NCBI GenBank assembly: GCA_964387945.1
Contig: CAYLYX010000001.1
Coordinates: forward strand, 248,001-312,000
Origin: Parvicella sp964387945
GTDB taxonomy: Bacteria > Bacteroidota > Bacteroidia > Flavobacteriales_D > Parvicellaceae
DNA: 64,000 nt
Reading direction: 5' to 3'
Both the position numbers and the translations under genes were made by a program. Position 1 is the stretch's first letter, and every line of letters begins with the position of its first letter. Below the pieces are notes generated by a model that made no database searches, was not told where the DNA came from, and was given only the letters and a program-made list of their open reading frames with translations. This document shows positions 44,930 through 52,361 of the stretch, piece by piece.

Positions 44930-45526
44930 TTAATCGAACAATACCTTAACGTTTTCCGTAAACAGTTTAATCGCGATTGCCAATAGAATGATTCCGAACA
45001 CTTTTTCAAGAACTGCTATTCCTCCTTTACCGAGTAATCGCTCAATCTTCTTGGTCAATCGGAGCACAAAATAAACAACAATCATGTTAATCACAACTGC
45101 CAGTATGACGTTGATCATCTCATACTCTGCACGTAATGAAACCAACGTGGTCATTGTTCCAGCACCCGCAATAAGGGGAAACGCAACAGGAACAACGGTC
45201 GCAAGTTTTGGAGAAACATCCTCTTTTTGCTTATTGATTTGAATTCCCAGAGACATCTCTAGCGCAAGTGCAAACAAGATAAACGAACCTGCCACGGCAA
45301 AGGCACTCTTATCTACCCCCATAAAATTCAAAATGGTCTCACCTCCCAAGAGAAAGGCTATCATAATGCAGAAAGCAATGACTGTTGCTCGAAACGGACT
45401 GATGTCTCCTGCATCCTTCTTAATCTTAATAATAACTGGGATGGATCCAACAATATCAATTACCGCAAAGAGTACCATCGTGGTAACTCCCAATTGCGCC
45501 CAGTCAAATTTTGAGAAAAAATCCAT
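44930..45526 (-). CDS. MarC-family integral membrane protein
   Basis: A 198-residue protein with six hydrophobic segments. VTTMVLFAVIDIVGSIPVII and RATVIAFCIMIAFLLGGETI match the MarC/UPF0056 family, as do SFILFALALEMSLGIQI and VPVAFPLIAGAGTMTTLVSL ('PLxAGPG-like' motif). Function of the family is unsettled; it was once linked to multiple antibiotic resistance but that was not upheld. It lies between purN and the RNase H gene, in the same direction and with minimal spacing. Confidence 0.9.
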   Translation of the reverse strand: MDFFSKFDWAQLGVTTMVLFAVIDIVGSIPVIIKIKKDAGDISPFRATVIAFCIMIAFLLGGETILNFMGVDKSAFAVAGSFILFALALEMSLGIQINKQKEDVSPKLATVVPVAFPLIAGAGTMTTLVSLRAEYEMINVILAVVINMIVVYFVLRLTKKIERLLGKGGIAVLEKVFGIILLAIAIKLFTENVKVLFD

Positions 45527-45538
45527 GATTCTAAACGT

Positions 45539-46105
45539 TTAAGTTGCTGTGATGTAATCTGCTAGGACTCCAGGGAAGTACTTTTGCTCAAGCTCTCTAA
45601 CTTTTAATGAAATCCCTTCAGGGTCACAACCCGTAATATCGACTTCAAATTGAGCAAGCACTCTTCCTTTATCGTATTCTTCGTTGACCAAGTGGATCGT
45701 AATTCCAGAAACGGACTCCTTATTCTCATAAACCGCATTGTGGACATTCATTCCAAACATTCCCTTTCCTCCATACTTAGGTAAAAGCGAGGGGTGAATA
45801 TTTAACATTCTGTTTTCAAATGCCGCCACCATTTCCTTTGGAATCATCAATAAGAAACCTGCCAATATAATATGCGTAACTCCTCTCTCTTCTAAAAGCT
45901 TCTGCACCGTTCCATCGGTGAATTCCGATTTTGAATACGCAAAACAGTCAATGTCTTTCTCCAGTGCAAAATTCAAGGCGCCTGCATCTTCTCTATTAGA
46001 CACTACGCAGTCTACCTCAACAGCAGCATTACCTTCAAAATAGGCGATGATATTTCTTACATTCGTTCCAGTTCCTGAAGCGAATAAAGCAAGTCTGGCT
46101 TTCAT
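45539..46105 (-). CDS. purN: Phosphoribosylglycinamide formyltransferase
   Basis: A 188-residue enzyme, the usual PurN length, from ATG 46105 (an upstream start at 46174 adds a leader not seen in the family). LALFASGTGTNVRNIIAYFE is the phosphate-binding loop, and ILAGFLLMIPKEMVAAFENR, MLNIHPSLLPKYGGKGMFGM and SGITIHLVNEEYDKGRVLAQ contain the catalytic Asn-His pair (HPSLLP) and the conserved histidine and aspartate (VNEEYDKG). It transfers a formyl group from 10-formyl-tetrahydrofolate to GAR in purine synthesis. Confidence 0.96.
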   Translation of the reverse strand: MKARLALFASGTGTNVRNIIAYFEGNAAVEVDCVVSNREDAGALNFALEKDIDCFAYSKSEFTDGTVQKLLEERGVTHIILAGFLLMIPKEMVAAFENRMLNIHPSLLPKYGGKGMFGMNVHNAVYENKESVSGITIHLVNEEYDKGRVLAQFEVDITGCDPEGISLKVRELEQKYFPGVLADYITAT

Positions 46106-46172
46106 GGCTTTTAAAATTTTCGGCAAAGATAGGACTGCCTTACCAAATAGCCCATTTTTTATTTGAACAAAC

Positions 46173-46215
46173 AAAAAATCCTGATCCCAGACTCGTTCGT
46201 CAGGATCAGGATTTT
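46173..46215 (-). terminator. Terminator downstream of the phasin-like genes
   Basis: AAAATCCTGATCC (46175-46187) and GGATCAGGATTTT (46203-46215) form a perfect 13-bp stem with a 15-base loop, followed by T6 on the minus strand. It lies between the 46233 stop codon and purN, separating the phasin-like unit from purN. Confidence 0.9.
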
Positions 46216-46232
46216 AAAACTACTACACACGC

Positions 46233-46658
46233 TTATTTTGTCTCTTCGACAACTTTAGCATCTTTGGTGATGTTATTCACCTTCTCTTTAACTTCTTCAG
46301 CCGTTTCTTTGGCTTTTGCTGTAAATTTTTCTTTTGCCTCTTCAGCTCTCTTTGTCAAGTCCTCTTTTGTAGAATTGAACTTAGAAGTAAGGTCTTCTTT
46401 TGTTTTTTCAAACTTTTCTTCCAATTCTTTCAAGAATGGGAAAGTCTCTTCCAACTTCGCTTTGTTCTTTTCGAACTCAGTTTTGAAGTCTTCTTTTGTT
46501 GAATCAACTGTTTTGAAGAAATCACCAACGTAGTTTTTTCCTTCGTTGTCATACTTCTTTCCAGCTTCAACCAATTCGTCAAATTTTGCTTTTGCTTTGT
46601 CGTTTGCTTCTGCAGCCAATCCTAGTCCTGCGTAAGCTAATGTTTCGATAAGATTCAT
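46233..46658 (-). CDS. Phasin-like coiled-coil protein (paralogue 2)
   Basis: A 141-residue, highly charged, helical protein. The first 60 residues (NLIETLAYAGLGLAAEANDK... then VEAGKKYDNEGKNYVGDFFK) match the start of the neighbouring paralogue and resemble the phasin/PhaF-type N-terminus with an apolar first helix. The remainder is a long Lys/Glu heptad coiled coil with 11-residue repeats (KTEFEKNKAKLEE, KTKEDLTSKFNSTKEDLTKR). No Lys/Ala tail is present. Cytoplasmic by lack of signal. Role could be granule-surface coating or a stress coiled coil; no PHA synthase is seen in the window. Confidence 0.75.
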   Translation of the reverse strand: MNLIETLAYAGLGLAAEANDKAKAKFDELVEAGKKYDNEGKNYVGDFFKTVDSTKEDFKTEFEKNKAKLEETFPFLKELEEKFEKTKEDLTSKFNSTKEDLTKRAEEAKEKFTAKAKETAEEVKEKVNNITKDAKVVEETK

Positions 46659-46686
46659 ATCCGTTTAAATTATAAAGTTTAAGTAT

Positions 46687-47133
46687 TTATTTTGTCGTTT
46701 TCGTTTTTGATGCCGCAGCTTTAGTAGTCGTTGCTTTTTTTGCGGTTGTCTTTTTGGCAGGTGCCTTTCTGGTTGTTTTCTTAGCCGCTGGAGCCTTAGT
46801 TGCAGCAGGTTTCGCTTCTGCAGCTTTCTTTGCTTCAGCTAACTCCTTTTCTAGTTCTGCGATCTTTTTTTCTAAAGAAGAAACTACTTTCTCTTCCTTC
46901 TTTCCTTTGAAGTCAAAAGTCGCGTTGAATCGATCTGACATCGACTTTACCTTTGCCTCGATCTCTTCTTTGGTTGACTCAGTAGTTTTGAAAATATCAT
47001 CGATAATTTTCTTTCCTTCTGTATCGGATATCTTTCCTTTTTCTACCAACTCATTGATCGTTTCTTTAATTTTGTCTGATGTGGTGCTGGCCAAACCTAC
47101 TCCCGCATATACAATGTTCTTTAACGTTTCCAT
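46687..47133 (-). CDS. Phasin-like protein with histone H1-like Lys/Ala tail (paralogue 1)
   Basis: A 148-residue protein. Residues 1-70 are a helical phasin-like domain (METLKNIVYAGVGLASTTSD, VEKGKISDTEGKKIIDDIFK) related to the downstream paralogue. Residues 85-105 are coiled coil (SSLEKKIAELEKELAEAKKA). The last 45 residues are AAKP/AAKKTT-type repeats, rich in Lys, Ala and Thr (TRKAPAKKTTAKKATTTKAA), like histone H1 tails and PhaF/AlgP C-termini that bind DNA. It could bridge granules or vesicles to the nucleoid. 28 bases separate it from the next gene. Confidence 0.8.
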   Translation of the reverse strand: METLKNIVYAGVGLASTTSDKIKETINELVEKGKISDTEGKKIIDDIFKTTESTKEEIEAKVKSMSDRFNATFDFKGKKEEKVVSSLEKKIAELEKELAEAKKAAEAKPAATKAPAAKKTTRKAPAKKTTAKKATTTKAAASKTKTTK

Positions 47134-47392
47134 TTGTGTATTTCGATTTAAATAATTGTCAGTCTATAATTTCGATCTGACTTGGTCAAAAGGTGTACCA
47201 AAATACAACAACCCGATAACAATTTTACTTAATTGCATTTTAATATGTTGATTATCAGATTATTAAAGTGTTACACCTGTTGTATACAGGGTGAACTATT
47301 GGATAAACAAGCGTTCATTATATCAACAACTTACTGACAAACCATGAACTAATCACCTGCCAATAGACCATGCGTGTCATAACTATTTTTGC

Positions 47393-47400
47393 TACATTTG
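47393..47400 (+). promoter_or_regulatory. Promoter -7 element for the small NTPase gene
   Basis: TACATTTG matches TAnnTTTG and ends 7 bases before the ATG at 47408, implying an essentially leaderless transcript. The gap upstream (47134-47392) contains AT-rich sequence and an imperfect dyad (CACCTGT...ACAGGGTG) but no gene. Confidence 0.45.
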
Positions 47401-47407
47401 CGCCTCC

Positions 47408-47965
47408 ATGTCAGGGAATCCTTATTATATTATCACTGGGGCACCAAGCACAGGAAAAACTTCCATTCTCAACATTCTTCGAGATAGAGGATACGTGTGT
47501 CATCAAGAAATAGCGCGTGAAATCATCCGTGAGAACCTTGACACGGGCACTGATATTTTTCCATGGAATGACATGCACCGGTTTTCAGACCTTGTATTGG
47601 AACGTATGAAAACGCTAGTTCAGACGTTTGACCCTTCTGCCATTCAGTTTCTCGACAGGAGCATGGTCGACCTCATCGGATACATGAAATTTGCTAACGA
47701 AAACATTCCAGATCACTATGTAAAAGAGGCGATGGCTGTGGGGTATGCGCGTAAAGTATTTTTTCTGCCGATTTGGCCAGATATCTATACCCAAGACGAG
47801 GAACGAAAAGAAAACATTGAGGAGGCCATGGCGATTGGCGATGCGCTAGCAGACACTTATGAGGCTTTGGGTTTTGAATTAATACAAGTACCTCACGCAT
47901 CCGTAGAAGAACGTGTTTCCTTTATTTTATCCCAATGTGAGGAACATCAATTCACCATCAATTAA
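47408..47965 (+). CDS. Small P-loop NTPase (AAA_28-like)
   Basis: A 185-residue protein with Walker A GAPSTGKTSI at residues 11-20 and an acidic ...FLDRSMVDLIGYMKF Walker B-like segment at about 81-95. This is the AAA_28 group, including NadR-type kinase-like and Ttd14-like ATPases; an exact substrate is not assignable. VFFLPIWPDIYTQDEERKEN and DTYEALGFELIQVPHASVEE are typical. The Bacteroidota-type promoter box ends just ahead of the ATG. The tRNA pair follows after about 80 bases. Confidence 0.8.
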   Translation: MSGNPYYIITGAPSTGKTSILNILRDRGYVCHQEIAREIIRENLDTGTDIFPWNDMHRFSDLVLERMKTLVQTFDPSAIQFLDRSMVDLIGYMKFANENIPDHYVKEAMAVGYARKVFFLPIWPDIYTQDEERKENIEEAMAIGDALADTYEALGFELIQVPHASVEERVSFILSQCEEHQFTIN

Positions 47966-48043
47966 TTTTGTTATTGTCAAAAATTAATTATTTTTGCCGT
48001 CCCTTAAACGAAAGGGTAACTTATTTGAAATAACGTATGTAAT

Positions 48044-48116
48044 GCGAAAGTAGCTCAGCTGGTAGAGCGCGACCTTGCCAAGGTCGAGGTCGCGGGTTCG
48101 AACCCCGTCTTTCGCT
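48044..48116 (+). tRNA. tRNA-Gly(GCC)
   Basis: 73 nt with a complete cloverleaf: acceptor GCGAAAG/CTTTCGC, D arm GCTC-AGCTGGTAGA-GCGC, anticodon arm GACCT-TGCCAAGGTC with anticodon GCC, T arm GCGGG-TTCGAAC-CCCGT, discriminator T. CCA is not encoded. Confidence 0.97.
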
Positions 48117-48190
48117 CTAACGCATTCAGTATATTAAAAATGCCAAACCACGAATCTTGTCGGTCTTTTGATTGATGAGGAAAGTGAAAC

Positions 48191-48214
48191 TTCTCAGACT
48201 TACCAGTCTGAGAG
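48191..48214 (+). other. Strong hairpin between the two tRNAs
   Basis: TCTCAGACT-TACC-AGTCTGAGA is a 9- to 10-bp perfect stem with a 4-base loop, ending 3 bases before the mature 5' end of tRNA-Leu. No T run follows, so it is a processing or spacing element rather than a terminator. Confidence 0.55.
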
Positions 48215-48216
48215 AT

Positions 48217-48300
48217 ACCCGAGTGGTGGAATTGGTAGACACGCAAGACTTAAAATCTTGTGACCATCTGGTCGTGCGGGTTCAAGTCCCGCCTCGGGTA
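48217..48300 (+). tRNA. tRNA-Leu(UAA)
   Basis: 84 nt, class II with a long variable arm. Acceptor ACCCGAG/CTCGGGT, D arm with GTGG-AATTGGTAGACAC, anticodon arm CAAGA-CTTAAAA-TCTTG giving anticodon TAA, variable arm with CCATCTGG, T arm GCGGG-TTCAAGT-CCCGC, discriminator A. CCA not encoded. No intron is present. Confidence 0.97.
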
Positions 48301-48305
48301 CATTT

Positions 48306-48337
48306 AGCCCTGTAACGTAGAGTTGCAGGGCTTTTTT
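48306..48337 (+). terminator. Terminator after the tRNA pair
   Basis: GCCCTGTAAC and GTTGCAGGGC form a 10-bp stem with one wobble and a 5-base loop, followed by TTTTTT. It ends the tRNA transcript. Confidence 0.85.
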
Positions 48338-48420
48338 GATGGATTGACCAAAATATGTTTACGAGACTAAATCTTTTGAAAGTCTTGTCATTGCTAATGA
48401 AAAGCGGTTCGACACTTGGT

Positions 48421-49836
48421 TCATTGAATCTCTTCAAATAAAATATCCATATCAAAGGAGTTTTCTACTATCTCATGGAAGTTCTCATTTTCAACAACGC
48501 CATAGGTTGTTATCATTGTTATCACTACTACATCTTTTGTTCCAGTAGCTTCTTTAAATTTAAATACTTTATTTCTCAAGTCTTTAAGTTGGTTTTTTCC
48601 TATTTTATATGGTTTGTTGTAGAACTTCATTTCACACAAGTTAATCCAATTATCTGCTCTTTTTATGACCAAGTCTATTTGAGCGCCTTCAACAGACCAA
48701 CTTGAATTAGTTGAATGTATTCCTTGTATTTTTAGGGCCTTTTTAATTTGAGCAACATGTTTCAGGCATATTGTTTCAAAATTAAATCCTGCCCAAGAGA
48801 TATATGATTGTTGTTGAAACATGGTTTTCCAAAAGTTCTCACCTTGGTTCTTATTTGGCTCAATATATTTTAGATAGAATTTTGAGTACTCATCACTCAA
48901 ACGATACAGCGTGTTTCGAACTTTTTTATCATATGCTGGATACTTAGCCACAAAACCTGAGGCTATTAACTCATTAAGTGCTCTTGTAAATGCTCCTCCT
49001 CCAGCATGTTTAGACTTTTTAATGAGCTCTCCTCGTGTGATTCCTTTTCCTAAGCTACCAAGTGCTCGAACGATAGATATATGAGATGAAGAATGACTAA
49101 ATAATGATTCAAAAATTTCAGCAAATTCATCAGTCAAATCTCCATTTGAGTCAAAACAGAGTCTCTGAACTGTTTGCACAACGCTCTCTCCTTTCCTTAC
49201 TTTATTCAAGTAATGAGGCACTCCTCCAAGAGCAATATATAAGTGAAGTATATTATAGTGGCCCCAGTTTATGTTTTTACTTTTTAAAAACTCTTTCGTT
49301 TCAGCCAATGTAAAGGGTCTAATCTGAAGTTTATAGGTTAATCGTGCATGCAGGCTTCCTTCGTTCGATATTACATTCTGTACCATATAGGATGCAGCCG
49401 AACCACATAACACTACGATAATATCATTTCGTTTTTCACAATATGTATTCCAGAAATGACCGAAATACATTCTAAAATCAGATTTGTGTGTATCCAGCCA
49501 AGGCATTTCATCTATGAAGATTACTTTTTTACTTTTACTCCTTAGACTACTGATATAGGTTTTTAAAAGTTCAAACGCATGTTTCCAATCTTGAGGTCTA
49601 TCATCTTTCTTTACTTTGTTTGACACTCTTTTAAGTTCATCAAAAAAGATGTCAAGTTGTTTATCCTGATTGCCACCATAGAGCCCTGTGACTTCAAATC
49701 TGATGTGTTTTTCATAGACATTGCGTATCAAGTATGTCTTACCTACTCTTCTTCTACCGTAAACTGCTATTAGTTCAGAGTTTTGAGATTTGAGACTTTC
49801 CTCAAGTCTATCAGTTTCATACGTTCTTCCAATCAT
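48421..49836 (-). CDS. ATPase with winged helix and DUF234 (PD-(D/E)xK-like) C-terminal domain
   Basis: A 471-residue ATPase of the archaeal-type ATPase_2/DUF234 group. Walker A is IAVYGRRRVGKTYLI near residues 23-37, Walker B is KKVIFIDEMPWLDTHKSD near 106, and FVVLCGSAASYMVQN-type sensor follows. The middle part has a winged helix (GSLGKGITRGELIKKSKHAG, ...GALTRALNELIASGFVAKYP-like). The C-terminal part (about 380-471) shows VEGAQIDLVIKRADNWINLC and EMKFYNKPYKIGK, a nuclease-like E/D-x(n)-K core. Family members occur widely in prokaryotes and are often accessory genes. The upstream region carries a cluster of inverted repeats. No transposase is nearby. Confidence 0.85.
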   Translation of the reverse strand: MIGRTYETDRLEESLKSQNSELIAVYGRRRVGKTYLIRNVYEKHIRFEVTGLYGGNQDKQLDIFFDELKRVSNKVKKDDRPQDWKHAFELLKTYISSLRSKSKKVIFIDEMPWLDTHKSDFRMYFGHFWNTYCEKRNDIIVVLCGSAASYMVQNVISNEGSLHARLTYKLQIRPFTLAETKEFLKSKNINWGHYNILHLYIALGGVPHYLNKVRKGESVVQTVQRLCFDSNGDLTDEFAEIFESLFSHSSSHISIVRALGSLGKGITRGELIKKSKHAGGGAFTRALNELIASGFVAKYPAYDKKVRNTLYRLSDEYSKFYLKYIEPNKNQGENFWKTMFQQQSYISWAGFNFETICLKHVAQIKKALKIQGIHSTNSSWSVEGAQIDLVIKRADNWINLCEMKFYNKPYKIGKNQLKDLRNKVFKFKEATGTKDVVVITMITTYGVVENENFHEIVENSFDMDILFEEIQ

Positions 49837-49881
49837 TTTCGATCTTGTTATTAACTTCCCAAAGATAGTAATAAATTCAGC

Positions 49882-49977
49882 TTATGGGAAGCTAATAATT
49901 GTATTCGAGAAGCTTTAGCTAACAATTATTTACTTCCCATAAATACTTTTCAATGATAGTTATGGGAAGTAATTATT
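49882..49977. repeat. Inverted- and direct-repeat cluster upstream of the ATPase gene
   Basis: TTATGGGAAGCTAATAATTG (49882-49901) and the complement-oriented CAATTATT...ACTTCCCATAA (49923-49942) form an imperfect 20-bp inverted repeat with 18 of 20 bases pairing. A third copy TTATGGGAAGTAATTATT (49960-49977) repeats the first in the same orientation. A fourth partial, ACTTCCC (about 49854-49860), lies near the ATPase start. The rest of the 49837-50136 gap has no gene I can support. It could be an operator or a short mobile-element relic. Confidence 0.7.
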
Positions 49978-50136
49978 TGATTATGCACCTGATTCGACAA
50001 TGCAATCATTGCGAGTACGAAAAAAGCCTATATCATAGCGATGCCGGACCTTGTGACAATAGGCTACATGCTACATACCATGAACTTTGTGAGTACATCA
50101 GTGAAATCCATATCTTTAAACTGAATTTTCATCACT

Positions 50137-50709
50137 ATGAGAAAAGATTTTGTAGAAGCATTCAGTCGATTTAGTCTCCTAAAGTTTAACGACTTAGTTT
50201 CCCTGTATAAAATTTGCTCTTTTAAGTCTTTCAGTAATGGCGAATTGCTCGCTCAAGAAGGTAGATACTGCAATTATATGTTCCTGATCAAAAAAGGAAT
50301 CATAAGGACATATGTTCTTACGCAGAATGGGGATGAACGCACTACTAGACTGGCAAAAGAACGGGACTTCACGACCTGTAATCAATCTTTTCTGAACAAC
50401 AACCCTTCCTCTGAATACCTGGAAGCTATTGGAGATTGTAGAGTAATAGGTATTGATATTCAAAAGCTGAATGAGCTTGGTAAGACCAATGCCAGAATCC
50501 TGCAGTTGACTCAAGAAGGTCTCAAAGAAGCTTTGTTTGAAGCCATTAATCGAATAGAGTTCTTTACAACTCTTACACCAGAACAGCGTTATAACAAGTT
50601 GCTTGATGAATCTCCTGATTTAATACAAAGAGTCCCCCAAAAGTATCTCGCATCTTTTTTAGGAGTAACAACTGTTTCTCTCTCGCGAATAAAGAGAAGA
50701 CGAAATTAA
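50137..50709 (+). CDS. Crp/Fnr-family transcriptional regulator
   Basis: A 190-residue regulator. The N-terminal cNMP-binding-like jelly roll (about 20-125) has FSNGELLAQEGRYCNYMFLI and KKGIIRTYVLTQNGDERTTR. The long dimerisation helix follows, then the winged HTH at about 155-190 (PQKYLASFLGVTTVSLSRIK). Cys residues for an FNR iron-sulfur cluster are not arranged as in Fnr, so it is closer to the small Bacteroidota Crp-like group with unknown effectors. It lies between the repeat cluster and the PLP enzyme gene, likely a regulator of the latter. Confidence 0.88.
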   Translation: MRKDFVEAFSRFSLLKFNDLVSLYKICSFKSFSNGELLAQEGRYCNYMFLIKKGIIRTYVLTQNGDERTTRLAKERDFTTCNQSFLNNNPSSEYLEAIGDCRVIGIDIQKLNELGKTNARILQLTQEGLKEALFEAINRIEFFTTLTPEQRYNKLLDESPDLIQRVPQKYLASFLGVTTVSLSRIKRRRN

Positions 50710-50791
50710 CATATGTTATTTCCACTCAACAGTTATTAGCTTATTATTGTATAATACCAAAACTATAACCCAAATCCATACCATTTAAAAC

Positions 50792-52171
50792 GTGATAAAA
50801 CTTAGAAGAAAGGAAAAAAACACTTTGAATCAGGACTCATTTTTCAACACATTAAGAAAAAAGGAATACAGTCGTTTAGATCATACCAATCATGTCTATC
50901 TAGATTATACTGGTGGGAATCTCTATCCAGACTCTCTAATCAAAAAGCACTTTCATCAACTTGAAGAAAACACATTTGGGAACCCTCATTCAACCAACCC
51001 TACCTCTCAGCATTCTACGTTTCTAGTAGAACAAGCTCGAAAAAAAGTAATTGCATTTTTTAATGCTGAAGATTATCATTGTGTTTTTACGGCCAATGCA
51101 TCTGGTGCGTTAAAAATTATAGGGGAATGTTATCCATTTGACAACAATGGGCATTTACTATTACTTGCAGACAATCATAATTCCGTCAACGGAATTCGAG
51201 AATATTGCAAAAACATGGGGGGATCCTTTGAGTACAGTCCCGTAAACGTTGAAGACTTATGTATTTCTTCTCAAACACTCGAAAACAAATTAAGCGGCAT
51301 TGATACCGAAAATAAATTGTTTGCATTTCCAGCTCAATCCAATGTTTCTGGCATAAAACACAATCTTGAGTGGATTACGAAGGCACAAAATTTAGGCTGG
51401 GATGTATTGTTAGATGCAGCTGCCTTTGTTCCAACCTCTAGACTTGACTTAAAAAAACATAAACCAAACTTCGTTTCAGTTTCATTCTATAAAATATTTG
51501 GTTACCCAACTGGATTAGGCTGCTTGTTGATTCATAAAAAAACATTTGGCAAACTCCAGAAAAAATGGTTTGCTGGAGGTACTGTAAGTCTTGCCAGCGT
51601 AAATGCGCCCTATCACTTCTTAACTGATAACCATGAACGCTTCGAAAATGGGACAATTGATTACCTTGGTATTCCTGCAATAAAAAATGGACTTGAATTC
51701 ATTGAAGAAATTGGGATAGACCGAATAAATGAACGTGTCAACGCCATGATGGACTACCTATTTTCTACTCTCAAAAATGCACATCACAGTAACGGTATGA
51801 ATCAGTTAGATATATTTGGACATCCCAATCGAGATAATACTGGAGCCACAATGATCATGTGCTTTAAAAACCCTGATGGTTCAAAAATTGGATTCGAAAA
51901 AATTGAATCCTTAGCGAATGCAAAAAATATCTCCATAAGATCAGGCTGCTTCTGTAACCCAGGGTTGGACGAAGCTAACAATTGTCTTACAAATGAGGAA
52001 CTTGCAGAATACTTCGAAACAAGGTCTAAAGGAGACTATTGGGATATGATAAAAGTGATTAATAAAATGAGGGGCGCAACCCGAGTTTCTGTTGGTATTG
52101 CAACCACTAAGAAAGACTTAGATGCCTTTTTGAGATTTGTCGAACACTTAAAGGACAAAAGCATCGAATGA
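50792..52171 (+). CDS. NifS/MOCOS-like class V aminotransferase-fold PLP enzyme
   Basis: A 459-residue PLP protein from GTG 50792. YLDYTGGNLYPDSLIKKHF and NTFGNPHSTNPTSQHSTFLV open the fold, FTANASGALKIIGECYPF and LLADNHNSVNGIREYCKNMG follow, SVSFYKIFGYPTGLGCLLIH holds the PLP-binding lysine, and SIRSGCFCNPGLDEANNC carries paired cysteines. These segments match the N-terminal sulfurase domain of molybdenum-cofactor sulfurase (MOCOS), but the C-terminal MOSC domain is absent. It probably is a cysteine desulfurase or lyase; exact substrate unknown. It follows the Crp-like gene by 82 bases. Confidence 0.85.
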   Translation: MIKLRRKEKNTLNQDSFFNTLRKKEYSRLDHTNHVYLDYTGGNLYPDSLIKKHFHQLEENTFGNPHSTNPTSQHSTFLVEQARKKVIAFFNAEDYHCVFTANASGALKIIGECYPFDNNGHLLLLADNHNSVNGIREYCKNMGGSFEYSPVNVEDLCISSQTLENKLSGIDTENKLFAFPAQSNVSGIKHNLEWITKAQNLGWDVLLDAAAFVPTSRLDLKKHKPNFVSVSFYKIFGYPTGLGCLLIHKKTFGKLQKKWFAGGTVSLASVNAPYHFLTDNHERFENGTIDYLGIPAIKNGLEFIEEIGIDRINERVNAMMDYLFSTLKNAHHSNGMNQLDIFGHPNRDNTGATMIMCFKNPDGSKIGFEKIESLANAKNISIRSGCFCNPGLDEANNCLTNEELAEYFETRSKGDYWDMIKVINKMRGATRVSVGIATTKKDLDAFLRFVEHLKDKSIE

Positions 52172-52361
52172 ACATTCCAAACTTAGACTTTAAACAAACG
52201 GTTCAAACAGCTTTTTCTTGACATTACAAGTATGCCCATGAGCGATCAAAGGTTACAACTGGCAGAAAAATTTGAACCATGGAGATGAGATTTGGAACAA
52301 GTTGACGATGTTTGCGTAATGGGAATATGAATTTAATTCTTACCGTTTCGCAGCTTTGATT

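Noticed and set aside
49953..50174. 73-residue + strand frame overlapping the Crp-like start
   Set aside because: It begins inside the repeat cluster, overlaps the well-supported Crp-like gene in another frame and has no recognisable domain.
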